Counted from the stretch's first letter, positions 52,425 through 63,708 are shown. The stretch: DNA of 64,000 nt from Argyresthia goedartella (GCA_949825045.1 OX463829.1:9052001-9116000); one strand, 5' to 3'. The notes: a model not told the origin generated them from the sequence alone. Made by a program: numbers and translations.

Positions 52425-52868
52425 TCTAGGGTTCCGCACCTCAAAAAGAAAAAAGCCCTTATAAGATCACCCGCGTGTCCGTCCGTCCGATGGTCACAGG
52501 CACTATTCTCAGGAACTATAGATAGTCTTGAAATCTACTGCAAAAAATAAGGGGGTAAAATGACAAAACGAAAAAAGACACCGTAATAATTCATGTAGTC
52601 AATGTCGTTAAAAAAGGCTTTTTATAAACTATAATGAAAAAAATACAGAATATAGACCCTATGCCAAAGATAACAGGAAAACCTACCACATACAAACTTA
52701 TAAAAGTAAAGTACATGGAGTATGAAAGTAGCCGCACCAATAACTTTGTAAATAACATTTGGATATGTAAAATCCAAACTATTCACTTCATCCACACCAT
52801 CCCTTCTATTGTTCGGTGGTACGGAACCCTTCGTGCGCAAATCTGACTCGCACTTGGCCGGTTTTTTA
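52425..52868 (+). repeat. Dispersed repeat I, second copy
   Basis: CTAGGGTTCCGCACCTCAAA at the start, GTCCGTCCGTCCGATGGTC, and GTACGGAACCCTTCGTGCGC then CTCGCACTTGGCCGGTTTTT at the end. The interior is diverged. Confidence 0.65.
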
Positions 52869-53324
52869 ATTGTACTTTTTGGAAAATAAATAATTTAGAA
52901 TTTTGAATTTGTTCGTCTTGTACAGTCGCAAGCGCAATAGTTTCGTCGCTGTTTCGAAACACGCCTCGCCAGCGTTTTCCAAACTGCGAGTTCCACAACA
53001 CCCGCGGGGATTCTGCGAACTGTCGCGTCCCGGGGCATCCGGGAAAATGTGCATTACCCAGTATTTCCGACGTGGATGCGTCGAGTTTAATAAACTTTAT
53101 TAAACTTCGTACGGACACGTGTGATATAATGCATCATTTCCTGTTGCCGCGCTGAAACTCTTGATTGGAAACGAGGAATATGTTTTCAGGGAAAATCAGG
53201 ACAACGAAGTGGATGGAAAAGTCTGCCAACTGAAATTCTTTCGTAATGGAATGACTAACATAGTGCCACAATGGAACTAGTAGTCCGGTGCCTAGCATCT
53301 TAAGGCTCTGCGATTTAAAAAAAA

Positions 53325-53665
53325 TAATTGACCGAGCGGGCGAAGCGACGAAGCGTCTCCGTTTCAGGAACTTTCAGGATTGGGCGAAAATGCTTTCGTA
53401 CGTCCGGATGTGTGTCCGAATGTTTTCCTCTACAGGCCGAATTTTTCAACCAATTCTCTTGAATTTTTGTGAGCATGTTCGATAATTAAATAGATTATTT
53501 TTGTCATTTCATTGTCATGTCATTTTAATTTTTAAGATTTATTTTCAAAATTATTATTTCAAAGTTATTGATGCAACTACTTTCATACTCCATGTGCGTA
53601 ACCAGATGCATTTCTTGTGATATAAAAAGAAAGTGTCACTCGCGAGGTCTACATCTTACAGAGCC
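53325..53665. repeat. 'GACCGAGCG' repeat and fragment of repeat I
   Basis: 53327-53530 parallels 4385-4560; 53570-53660 is the inverted partner of 49270-49350. Confidence 0.5.
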
Positions 53666-55506
53666 ACTAATTTATTGTTTTTATAATCGCATGAGTGTTA
53701 TCGAAAGTCTTCGGTTTTATAAGTGAAGTTTTGGTCAATATATAGAGACCTAAACCTTCAAGAATGTAATCTTAAAAGAACCAATTAACTTTAAACTAAC
53801 TAAGATAGCAGAATCATGCAGATACGTCAAGTCACGGGGCACAGTCATACACAACAAAGATCAGCTGATGATAAAATACGCATTTCCAATTAATTATCAA
53901 GTATATCCTAATATTGCACCCGCCAACAAGCACCAGAATAAATTCGGTAGCTTAAAAACTAACACAACTTTTGAAATCAGTAGTGTTATTTCCAATATTA
54001 TATTGCTAAGACGAACCAAATGAGCTCTACTCGATGGGTTTACAAGCAAGAATACCAGGGTTCCGTCTACCACCTTCCAGCACCTTCATCGGACCAGCTC
54101 GATGGTATCTTATTATTATATTGTCATCTAAACGACATGTAACACAACATTACCATAAACATTTATATAAAGGCATATACATATAAAGGTGCATCCCAAG
54201 TTGCGTGAATTTCATTCTTAGATTAGGACATCGTGGCTTTACGGCCAGTATAGCCGACGTCGACCTGTTACGATATCCAAAGCTGACTGCCAAGTCCCAA
54301 TATTAGAGAGGCACTAGAAGAGATTTGCCTAAAACATCACTTAAACACAGGTACAGTGCCGAAAACAAAAAACATCTTGCCGCCTCCTGAGATTATTGCC
54401 AAACAAATCCCATCTTACTATCATAAACAAAAAAAGATAATCCTGTTTTTCTATGCAAATAACATTTGGCGGGTTGATTGTGCAAACACGCATGCTCTCT
54501 TCACATCACCGCCCCGTCGCCGTGCGCGCCCCGGGGCGGTTTAACATACAAAATTGAATTCGAAGTCGCGTTCCCGGCGCAAACTATCCCAAAGATGGCG
54601 GAGGCCTTATGCTAAAATCGTGGTTCGATATCGAGACGTAATGAGCCGTGTGATTTGCGAATAAAAGACTCTTCAGATATAAGGTTCCGTAAGTGCGGAG
54701 GGTGGTATTTATGGTGGTGGCGTAATATATCATCACACACCGAAAATTGAGACGGTTTATTTAGAAATGGAGTTTTGCACCTTAACAACCGGAACAATAG
54801 TTACGAGAAAACGCTGTTTCGAAAATCTCTAGAAAGTTATTTACAAAAGCACTTATCCTTCCTTAGCTCGGACATCGAATTACCATCAAATGGCCCGTAT
54901 AAAATGATTTATCACCCTTTAAATTATCGCTTAAAACGATTGAAATACCATCACGGGCGCGCACCGAATGGCAGCTATGTCTATTTGCGATGCGTACGAC
55001 TTTAATATGCCGTGTGTGACCGTGCATAATGATTGCGGATTTCGCGTGCCGCCTCCGCCGGGGCTTAATCAATATGGACCGCGGCTTAAAATTTGAGAAT
55101 AACTGGCGTTGACACAATTTCCTCAGGTATTAAATTGAAACAGCGAAGTATTAGTACTTGACTGTATTCTATTGATTAAAAAGAACATAGTAATTTATCC
55201 TTGCTTTGTATTTATTTGTGCCTATTGAAGAAGTGAGTTCCCTATCACATACCTATTCCGATTAAAGTATTATTAAAACCGTACATTAAGCGACAAAAGC
55301 TTTGATTATTTCAACGTTATAACAATAGATGTGCAACAGTAATAAATGTCATGTATAAATCCCGTTTTAAACCATGTTGTAGGCAATATCATTAAAGGTG
55401 AGATGGTTAATTCAATTACCTTTTGTTTTCATGTAACTGACTCACCTTTCTTGGTAGCAGCAGATAGCTTGATTTATCTTTTTATACCATACACACATAT
55501 ACATAA
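53666..55506. other. No gene; two GC-rich islands
   Basis: 54500-54620 (CGCCCCGGGGCGG palindrome) and 54950-55090 are GC/CpG-rich pockets in AT-rich DNA. Short frames there (for example 55007-55096) lack support. Confidence 0.4.
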
Positions 55507-55612
55507 CATAGCGTCACGCCTTTTCCCACATGGGCCACCCCATGTGGGAAAAGGCACAATTGAGCTCACTTTTAGCCAGTTATTCAATACCCATTAGACC
55601 ATGGAGCTCCTA
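55507..55612 (-). repeat. SINE-3 fragment with a perfect palindrome
   Basis: GCGTCACGCC plus the inverted SINE-3 body to CACCTTTTAGCC-like sequence. At 55518-55555 a 17-bp arm (GCCTTTTCCCACATGGG) is exactly mirrored around the loop CCAC, replacing the normal SINE-3 sequence. Confidence 0.7.
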
Positions 55613-55949
55613 TCCCATACACGATATCAATATGTAATTTTTTTATTGAGTAGGTAGATGGTAGGTAGTGAGTTTTCACTTGTCAGAGACGTATCTCAAA
55701 ATGAAGTGTATATTCACTACATTATTTATCAAAAAGAATTTCTTAGTGCGAATTCGGTCGCTATATCTGTGTTTTTGCATTTCGTGACTTTTCGCAAACC
55801 GCTGATTTATCCGTAAATATTAAACTGAGCGATATAACATTGTGCAATTGGTTTTAAAATAATTTAAAGAATAAATATGCATTAATAAACATTTATCTGA
55901 AGTAGGTATTTAAAGAATTTGTTGTTTTAATATTTATACAGAGCCCGAG

Positions 55950-56065
55950 TACATCCTGTATAAACAACCAAGACCTGGGGTGTTTTTTTTTCTCCCCAGC
56001 CGAGATTCAAACCCAGGGCGCTTGGGAGGCAGAGCGGCGAAACGCAGCGCCAACGAGATCGTCTA
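55950..56065 (-). repeat. SINE-1 family, head and start of body
   Basis: Minus strand: GAGATTCAAACCCAGG (inverted B box) near 56000 with head GCGCTGCGTTTCGCCGCTCT. The 3' core is missing. Confidence 0.65.
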
Positions 56066-56142
56066 ATTATAAGCCTACAGTCAAACAAGTACGCATATTC
56101 ACCTGCATGGGAAAATCTCAATTAAGTCTTTGCAATTGTATC

Positions 56143-56510
56143 TGTCGCAGTTGGTTGGTTAAACCAGACACTTAACTAACTCTCTAAACCGTTAATTAAA
56201 TACCGACGTTTAACAGTCACACTTTTCTGTCTGCTAAAGCCAGCGTGTTGGAAAACAGCTGATTTGCACAGTTTATTACATTGCGGTAGCTTAGGTGAAG
56301 GGTTAAGGGGGTGAGCGAAGTGAAGCCAACTTTTTCCTTCGTGTTAGGTTAAACATGTAAGAACAACAAAAATACGGAAGACATAAACTTAAGTACACAT
56401 AAAAAAAAAAAAAAAACTTGCGGAATTATTGTGACTTGGTTAAACGTCGGCATTTAATTAACGGTCTAGAGAATTAGTTAAGTGTCTGTTTTAACCAACT
56501 AACTGCGACA
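56143..56510 (+). mobile_element. Core-module MITE, end type B, complete
   Basis: About 75-bp imperfect inverted ends (TGTCGCAGTTGGTTGGTTAA and inward CCGTTAATTAAATACCGACG) with a TATC duplication at 56139-56142 and 56511-56514. Core TTGCGGTAGCTTAGGTGAAG, a decayed hairpin, then GTAAGAACAACAAAAATACG. The ends share nothing with types C and D. Confidence 0.85.
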
Positions 56511-56514
56511 TATC

Positions 56515-56946
56515 CAGACACCAGACCTCACAGACTCCTGCTTCTGATCCTGACAAAACCAAGGCAAACGTCAGGAGACGTATTTGATTGCAAAACGACT
56601 TGTATAGTGTTACTGTGGGATGGACCGACGTAATTTTGAGAATTTGCTATCGTTAGCGACGTGATTTATTTATTAATACACAAAACAGCAGTACAGACGT
56701 ACATTACATTACAACACATTAAACCAAGCATTTCCGTCTGCAGCACGAAAGGCGTGAGTAACCAGCGTGACGTGACGCGGGCACGTGACGTATAAAACAG
56801 TTTGAGACGGGCTCCCTTCGGGGAAGCTCAAGTTATTCGTTTTAATTTGTACGAAGAAAACCCTGCGTCTCGGTTCTGCTAACATAGACCGCTCAGTGGC
56901 AGTGACATGACAATGGCGGTCCACTTCCCGTGATCCTTTTCACTTT
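56515..56946. other. No gene seen
   Basis: No supported frame, repeat or paired ends recognised. Confidence 0.4.
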
Positions 56947-57515
56947 TATGAATCAGAATCAGAATCATTTTTTATTGAATATGAATAAATAAATTATCTT
57001 ATTCAACGTCAAAATTATACTTACTTATAACTGCAAGTCATTTCGGAAGATGGGCCTCGGGGTTAAGAAGAAACGGCAAGAAACTCCCCCATACCTCCTT
57101 TTAAAAAAAAAGTGACTTTACAACAGGTACTGGTTTCGGTCTAAGGAAATTCGCCGGCGAGTGATAGACTTGATCCATCGCCCCTCGTCGAATTTCTGTG
57201 CGCTGAGGTGGTATGGACCATGCAGTTGTGTCATCCAATCAGCTCATTTTTAACATAGTTTTTGAATCTCTTTTCAGGAAGGATTAATGATTCCTGTGGT
57301 ATTTTATTGTAGAAGCGAATACAGTGCCCCATGAATGATGTGCCTACTTTACTTAGTCTAAATAATGGTAGTGCTAACCTATTTCTATTTCTAGTGTTAA
57401 TTGTATCGCTATCACCTACAATTTTAAATAAAGCTATGTTTTTTCTTACATGCATGATATTCTCGTATTTATATTGACAGGTAACCGTAAGTATATTCAT
57501 TTCATTTCGTTTCAT
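56947..57515 (-). mobile_element. 5'-truncated CR1/Jockey-like LINE
   Basis: Minus strand: coding end (57515-57231) with YENIMHVRKNIALFKIVGDS, RNRNRLALPLFRLSKVGTSF and CIRFYNKIPQES, then about 280 bp of 3' UTR ending in AATAAAAAATGATTCTGATT, a tail with ATTCTG tandem units. The motif order matches the C-terminal end of lepidopteran CR1/Jockey-like reverse transcriptases. The catalytic part is missing. Confidence 0.75.
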
Positions 57516-57635
57516 ATGAACAATTAATTCACAATGGATATGAATATCTTCAATTTATACCATAGAGGCTCAGATACACTAGGGACAAAATATCTCCCAA
57601 ATTGTCGCTGCAACTTTGCACAGTGTCCCAACACC

Positions 57636-57692
57636 CAAGCTCACCCCCTTCTCCCTTCACCTAAGTTACCGCAGTATTTTGCCGTAGTAAAA
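57636..57692 (-). repeat. Core-module fragment
   Basis: Inverted GCGGTAACTTAGGTGAAGGG and an AGAAGGGGGTGAGC part of the hairpin remain; ends not found. Confidence 0.5.
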
Positions 57693-58219
57693 AAAATTGG
57701 TGGTCATTTCAATTATTCTCCTTGTTTTTCACTGTGGGTGCGTGCGTTGCACTTTGAACGCAGAATCACGCTAGTCAAGTTAGATGTAAAATTTTACTTT
57801 TTCATTTGTATTATTTTTGGTTAGACCAGAGACTATTAATTCACAGAGTTTGTTGCTCCCTACGAGCTCACTTCTTCCACCACTTAACTAAGAAGTGGGA
57901 TACCCTAAGGAATTTGTTAGATTTTAAGTAATTGTGTATTTATCCTTTGTATATTTTTTATGTACCCTTTCCTGTTTGTAACCCCTAAATAACTAAATAA
58001 ATAAATAAACACATGCCACGCGACGTCTTATATTTAAAAGATTTATTTACAAAAAGGTCATACTTACAGCTTCTAGGACCAAAACGTGTGCGACCCAACA
58101 CAGAACATAAGTTAAATAATACACATAATTTTACGAATAAAAATGTCGCTGGCCATATTTCGAGCCACGCGGGGCATGTTTCGGGATACTGTGTTACGTT
58201 GCAGTGACACGTCAGGCAA

Positions 58220-58405
58220 AATTTGTCCCCTAGGATATCAAGAGCTTTATTTTTGAATCACTCGCCACGCAAGCGAGCGCTCGCCAAGCGACACGATTGG
58301 TAGAGACAAGTTAAGTCGAGTGACATGAACCAATCGTTGTGCTTAGCAAACGCTCGCCAGTCGCTCGCTCGCGGTTAAAAAATAGAGCTCCTGAGCCCTG
58401 AAATA
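58220..58405. repeat. GC-rich inverted-repeat element
   Basis: GCGAGCGCTCGCCAAGCGAC then ACGATTGG faces an inverted GCGAGCGTTTGCTAAGCAC then ACGATTGG, and AAGAGCTTTATTTTT faces AAAAAATAGAGCTC. Arms of about 60 bp, imperfect, loop about 30 bp. Confidence 0.65.
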
Positions 58406-58657
58406 TTCTTCAAACGCCAGATAATTGATACCTAAAGTTGACCGTCATCGTCACTGAGTCTTCATCAGCGGAATCGGGGCCCCGTTACTAGTAGGTATGA
58501 GTATGAGCATGTGAACTTCGCCGGAATGCCGAGAGGGTTAATGAGATTCTATAAATGTGAGTCGTCACCTTTGTGCAGACGTTGCCTGAATAATATCTCA
58601 ATGAACAATGGTCTGAATCTAGAGTTAAATGTACTAGAATAGCAAAAAGGGAAATAT

Positions 58658-58878
58658 TAAACTGCACATCAAAAATACTGATTTGCACAGCAAATATCAG
58701 GGCAAAATGCTGCGGTAGCTTGAAGGTGCTGGTGCGGTTGAACATGCAAGAACAACAAAAAATACTTAAAACAAAAACTTGAGTACACATAAAATATTTA
58801 AAACATAAAAAGTGTTTTTGCTGATCCTTTTTTGCTGTGCAAATCAGTATTTTTGATGTGCGATTAAATACTAGCGTA
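58658..58878 (+). mobile_element. Core-module MITE, end type C
   Basis: Ends CTGCACATCAAAAATACTGA and (inverted) CGCACATCAAAAATACTGA, followed inwards by TTTGCACAGCAAA, with an ATTAAA-like duplication outside. The core keeps GCGGTAGCTT and CAAGAACAACAAAAAATACT but has lost the hairpin. Confidence 0.75.
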
Positions 58879-59603
58879 ACAAAAATCTATCGTCGTACAT
58901 CTATATGTACGACGCCTATACCTATGTAATGCCACGTGATTACCATCTTATTTTAGTCAAAAAATGTGATCAAAATCTGCGAACCAACACTTGAAATACT
59001 TACATTTTAGATTATATCAGTACTTCATGAGACTGAGCATATGGAAACCGAAGACGTGATTCATGATTTCAGCGGGAAAACGGTAAATACGAACAAACTT
59101 TTGATCGGGCAGACGATTCGAGCATAAATCGATATCCAAACTCGAGAGATTCGCAGAACTTGTTTATTTTGCAGGAGTTTGATTGCCGTCAAAACGGAGA
59201 TATAAGGAGGAAAAGTTTATCATAAAGCGTCTGAGATTGAACGCTGAAAATGTATTTAATTGTGAATAGTGTGAGTCAGAACCCTTTTGCAGGTGCCACA
59301 CCACCCTCAGTTCCGGTGTGATATAGGTACCTCGGCATCTTTGTCCTACCTAAAAAAAAGTGTGTAATTTATTTTAACTGTTTATGAAGTACACTTTGAT
59401 TTGTGTCCGAATCTTTATAAAGTTATTTTTTGTTCAATGCTAATTATGTTCTATGTTTTGTGTGTGTGTGCATATGCAAATAAATATCAATCATTCAACT
59501 TAGCGCGAGTGAAGCGAGCACACTTCGCCACAATCAGGAAAATCGTTTATTTATTAGCTTTGACATGGTGACATTTAAGACGATGGGTATATCTATTTAA
59601 ATA
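58879..59603. other. No gene seen
   Basis: A short GT run at 59460 and no supported frame. Confidence 0.45.
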
Positions 59604-59862
59604 CAGGGTGAATCAGGGACAACTGATAATATTTTAACCACACAACCACATGGTCATAATGAACAACTTTCATTAAGGGGCCAACTACGACATCGCGAAA
59701 ATAAACAGCTGTTCCATACTAAAGTTCAATACCTACTCAGCCAAAATGTATGAAACAGCTGTTTTTTTCGCGATTTCAGAGTTGGCCCGATACTAAAAGT
59801 TGTTCAGTATGACCAGTAGATCATGTGGTTAAAATATTATCGGTTGTCTCTGATTCACCCTG
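59604..59862. mobile_element. Long-hairpin MITE, TA flanked
   Basis: CAGGGTGAATCAGGGACAAC and its inverted copy GTTGTCTCTGATTCACCCTG bound 259 bp with TA on both sides (59602, 59863). Arms of about 105 bp contain TTTTAACCACA and GAACAACTTT and surround a short AT-rich loop. Typical of a foldback Tc1/mariner-type MITE. Confidence 0.85.
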
Positions 59863-60410
59863 TATAAAACTAAAACGGGTAAAGAAAAATAAAACACAAT
59901 GAATATTGTTGTAGTGAATATTTGAATATTTTTTCCACATATAATTGGAAAGCTAAACAAAATGTACAGACGGAATAACTTAAATTACAAAGTGTACTCT
60001 TTATGCTTACATAAGATAATATTGCAAATAGATATCAACTTGCTACTTGTTGACGTCGAGAGTTGTTGGTTTTAACTCAAACTAGACTTTTATTTAATTA
60101 TTTTAATGACGTTGAGACATGCGATTTTAACTTAAATTATAGTATTGATAAATTAACCTTTGAAGTAGAAAATTTAGGACACTCAGTTTTAATACTGAAC
60201 TACTAACTGTTCGGTTCTTACTGAACTTGACGCATTGAAGATTGCTAAGAATTAAAAAAAAACTTTACTGATGTATACTAACTCTTAGTCATAAGATTAT
60301 ATGTTAATTTATTTGTTGGTGTGCAATAAAGATGTACAACTACTACTACGACTTTATTTGTCTTAAATAATACCATAAAAAATAAAATAAAACCTTTAAT
60401 TATCTTGATT
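59863..60410. other. No gene seen
   Basis: 60310-60350 carries GTGTGCAATAAAG and TACTACTACGAC, like a LINE or transcript 3' end. Confidence 0.4.
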
Positions 60411-60922
60411 TCATTCGTCAACTTCAGTGTCAGAACCGAAGTATTCTGCGTCAGAAGAAATGTTAATGTTAAAATACACAATCATAATTTTTTCTATAAG
60501 TTCAACTTTCAGACAATTTCGTTTTATGTTAAGAATCCATTTATCAGTTGAAAACGACCACTCAACATCAACTGAGGTCAAAGGCACGTACATATATGTA
60601 GTTTGATCGATCATCCGTTCCTGCAGTTATCGAGTCCCACATATCTCTTATTTTATCTTATATATCTCTAGATCGGGATTTAGTGATATAACATTTTCAA
60701 GTTTATTTTTTATGTGCTCAGACGAACACCAGCTTAGCACAGTCCTCACGTGGTCAAAGATCTTGAAGGATTCCACTAGAGTTAAATTCGATTTTTGTAG
60801 TTTCTTTAACCCAATTTGTACATCTTTAAAAAAATCCTCAATATAGTCCAAGACCGACTTCAAGTTTTCTTTTTGAAGAACATTTTTGCACACCTAATAG
60901 ATCCGGGGCGCTTTATTTTCTT

Positions 60923-60953
<31 letters not shown>

Positions 60954-61745
60954 TTTTGCATATTTAAGTTTTGGACAAAGCAGTTGACGGATGCTGAACA
61001 TTGATTTATTTTCATTATAATTTATATTGTCTGTCTAGTAATTATGTGTATAATAAACCTATTTGGTAATAGATAATGCGTCGGAACTTCTTAAAAGATT
61101 TATTATTGTTTTAATCTGATCGTAATATTTTGCATAATATGACCCACCCCATCTAGTAATGACAGGTTCTGGAGGTAGTGGCATGTAGGGAAATGTGTTT
61201 GTTAACAATTTCATTCTATTAGGTGATATTAAAAATATATTTTTTACGTTTGAAATTGATTAATCTACATCTGAGTACTCTGATAGTATTTTTTCTGCCA
61301 CGAGATTCATTGCATGTGCTAAGCAAGTGACGTGTATCATGTTAGGGAAATATTTTTTCAAAGCACGTCCCGCCTTCAGCATATATGCTACACTATCAGT
61401 GCATAAAACAGCAACGTCTCCTATTTTGGATTCATACGAATGGCGCCACATTTTTAAGGCAGTCTATTACATATTGGGCAATTGTGTTCCCATTAACAAT
61501 TTTCAGTACCTTGCACGCAACTAAGAATGGTTTTTTTAATTGAATTTAAGGGTTTTACAAGAAAATTTACCATATCCCTCCGTAAAAAATCAGTTGTCTC
61601 GTCTAAAGATATCCACAATTTTTGATTTGCAGTTTGGACGTAAATAGAGGCGATTTTTGTCTTAAAAAACTTGTCTAAATAAACTTACCTCAGCAAAGAT
61701 TGCTCAGGAACTTTTTGCCGATTACTACAATTGCAATACAATACA
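60411..61745 (-). pseudogene. hAT-superfamily transposase relic
   Basis: Minus strand, read 61745 to 60411. It begins with QKVPEQSLLR, then an in-frame TAA, then KLWISLDETTDFLRRD (near 61610), the first catalytic-Asp motif. The DUF659-like region CTDSVAYMLKAGRALKKYFP and MIHVTCLAHAMNLV (61430-61290) follows, then PPEPVITRWGGSYY (near 61140). The C-terminal dimerisation motif SVDVEWSFSTDKWIL is at 60560-60510, and the acidic end EYFGSDTEVDE precedes a stop. Frame changes separate the pieces, and a (GT)n microsatellite at about 60926-60952 interrupts it. The order and motifs are those of an insect hAT element related to CGGBP1-like proteins. It is dead. Confidence 0.75.
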
Positions 61746-61782
61746 ATTATATGGAATTTCTAACAGTGTTGGAAAACAACAT

Positions 61783-61905
61783 AGGGAAACCTTCATTACT
61801 CCACAGCTGCGGCGCTGGGATAGCCCCCTGTCACGCAAAATGAAAGCATTGAATAACTGGCTAAAAGTGGGCACAATTGTGCATATGGGAAAAGGCGTGT
61901 GACGC
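61783..61905 (+). repeat. SINE-3 family, headless
   Basis: CCTTCATTACTCCACAGCTG, GCCCCCTGTCACGCAAAATG, GTGGGCACAATTGTGC and GGGAAAAGGCGTGTGACGC in order. Confidence 0.8.
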
Positions 61906-62529
61906 CAAATGTTATATTTTAAAATTACATATTTTAAGTATTCAAAAATATTAGTTTTTTTTTATGCAGGCCTTAGGTTTTTATTTATCATAGTTTCAAT
62001 AGGTAAACATAAGAACTGTTACCTAACTAAAAGAGTTTTTATTACTGACTGTACTTTTTTTAAAGTAGTATTTTTGCTATATAACAAGTCTTTTGGCGAC
62101 GTCGTTTTATCGGGTAGATTTTTTCTACTTCGACTTTTTACGTAGTAGGTATTGAGTATTGAGTTCCGAAATCCGGACCCCGAAATACCTCGGTTCAAAA
62201 CAAAGACACCTCGTCCTACTCATATTGGTACTCGTAGAGGCGGTATGAAACTTCAGACTTATCTCACACCCGGAGGCTTCCGCCTTGTATAAAGTCTTTG
62301 ACAGGTTGACAGGCAAGCCCTGAGCAATACGCTCGATAATTGGTAGAACATCTTGCTCCGTGCTCGGTATGAAGAGGAATTTACGGACATTAAACACCGC
62401 ATGCGAAAGTACAACATGGTCGCATTATCTGTAAACCTTACTGGAATGCAATAAAGGGCTAATTCATACGAGACCGATTTGCATTTTTTGACGAAGCGTC
62501 TTTTGTCACGATTCGTGTTTTTTTTACGG
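61906..62529. other. No gene seen
   Basis: A 90-codon minus-strand frame (62125-62397) and a plus-strand frame at 61909 have no motif support. Confidence 0.4.
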
Positions 62530-62725
62530 AAGCAATGCCGCCCCCTCTAGTAATCCTAGCCTGAGCTACCGCTGTGTTTGCCCTGGTTCTTCCTTTGCAA
62601 TTCAAGTTTAAACCAGTTCACAATTTAACGGATTTATTATAAGCTAACGCGTCATATCGTAAGCAGTACGGTACAGTTTACAATTTATCGATAGTTTGTA
62701 AACTAACGAGATAAAACGTTAAAGT
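62530..62725 (-). mobile_element. Core-module MITE, end type A, truncated
   Basis: Inverted CACAGCGGTAGCTCAGG core start, ACCAGGGCAAA, TTTAAACTTGAATTGCAAAG, and ends with AATTTATCGATAGTTTGTAA. Matches 29077 in reverse; the half beyond the core is missing. Confidence 0.65.
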
Positions 62726-62924
62726 CTGGCCGCTGAGAGAATGCGAACCTGACCGCTCAAAAGCCATATTTTTTTGAAATCTGCAATGAAAAACATTTTT
62801 TATTATGTACGTATTAAGAAAATGTCATAATCGTATTCTAAAAACGGCCGAAGTGAAAATTATAAATTAACAGTTTCGACAATCTTACGACATATAAATA
62901 AAATAATAATACCTTGGACACTAT

Positions 62925-62992
62925 TTACAAACATTTATCTAGCCCCAAACTAGGATTCCCTGTATCTTGGGTACTAGACAACGATACACAAA

Positions 62993-63030
<38 letters not shown>

Positions 63031-63167
63031 GATAGATAAACAACCATGACTAGGGTACAAACATCCGTTCTCATCAAACAAATATTTGACCCCACCGGGA
63101 CTTGATCCCGGGACCCTTGGCCTCGTAGGCAGGGTCATTGCCGACTCGGCCATTCGGGTCGTCATAT
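62925..63167 (-). repeat. SINE-2 family, full copy
   Basis: Minus strand: A box GACCCGAATGGCCGAGTCGG, B box (GGTCCCGGGATCAAGTCCCG), body AAATATTTGTTTGATGAGAA and GTACCCTAGTCATGGTTGTT, a (TA)n run of about 30 nt at 62996-63026, then CAAGATACAGGGAATCCTAG and TTTGGGGCTAGATAAATG. The best SINE-2 copy. Confidence 0.9.
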
Positions 63168-63622
63168 ATGAGGTCGGATCGGGCGTGGCAGAGCTTTCAC
63201 GTCGCAATGACGTCACGAATCTAGGTGCACAAATACTGTAACTTTCGTTCACTATCACAAATCGACCGCTGACAATTTGCAATACACTGAGCCGATGTGC
63301 CTGTGGATTGGAGTTACAGATTAAGAGGACCACATGAATAAAAAAACGGACAAACAGAGACAAAGATTTATACAAACACGCCATCGTAGGTACTACAAGC
63401 ATTCGGCGTATGTGTGCGTGTCATCAGCCCCTGTGTCGCATACGCGCCGCCACCGCATAAAACCGGTTTGCGCTCGTCCGGGATGATGACAAACGGAGGG
63501 CCTGCACTGCATAAATCACGTATTCTTTGTTTCATCACCTACCTTATCGAATTGTTTTAAGTGCAATAAACAGCAAATAGTTATTTAAGTGTTAGGAAGT
63601 GTACGTTTTGTTTAGTCCTACA
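63168..63622. other. No repeat; possible promoter region
   Basis: A GC/CpG-rich stretch at 63420-63500 (ATACGCGCCGCCACCGCATA) precedes the candidate first exon at 63623. No TATA box is evident at a fixed distance. Confidence 0.3.
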
Positions 63623-63708
63623 ATGTTTCTTTACTGTACTGTTTGTATGAACAATACGAGGAAAAGAAAATATGTTTCATACTTCTATTATCCCAAGGAG
63701 TCTACTAG
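63623..63708 (+). CDS. Candidate first exon of a THAP-type zinc-finger gene
   Basis: ATG at 63623 codes MFLYCTVCMNNTRKRK followed by YVSYFYYPKESTR and is cut by a consensus donor (AG then GTAAGT) at 63709. A Cys-x2-Cys pair near the start, a basic turn, and an aromatic-rich 'YF-YPKE' strand match the first half of a THAP DNA-binding domain. The second half (Cys, His and the AVPTIF-like end) would lie in later exons outside the window. THAP proteins bind DNA as regulators or descend from P-element-type transposases. Short length keeps this tentative. Confidence 0.4.

Noticed and set aside
62125..62397. 90-codon minus-strand frame
   Set aside because: No motif or repeat relationship found.
62925..63167. 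tRNA gene
   Set aside because: A and B boxes are present but belong to a SINE head; the following body and 3' core show it is not a functional tRNA.
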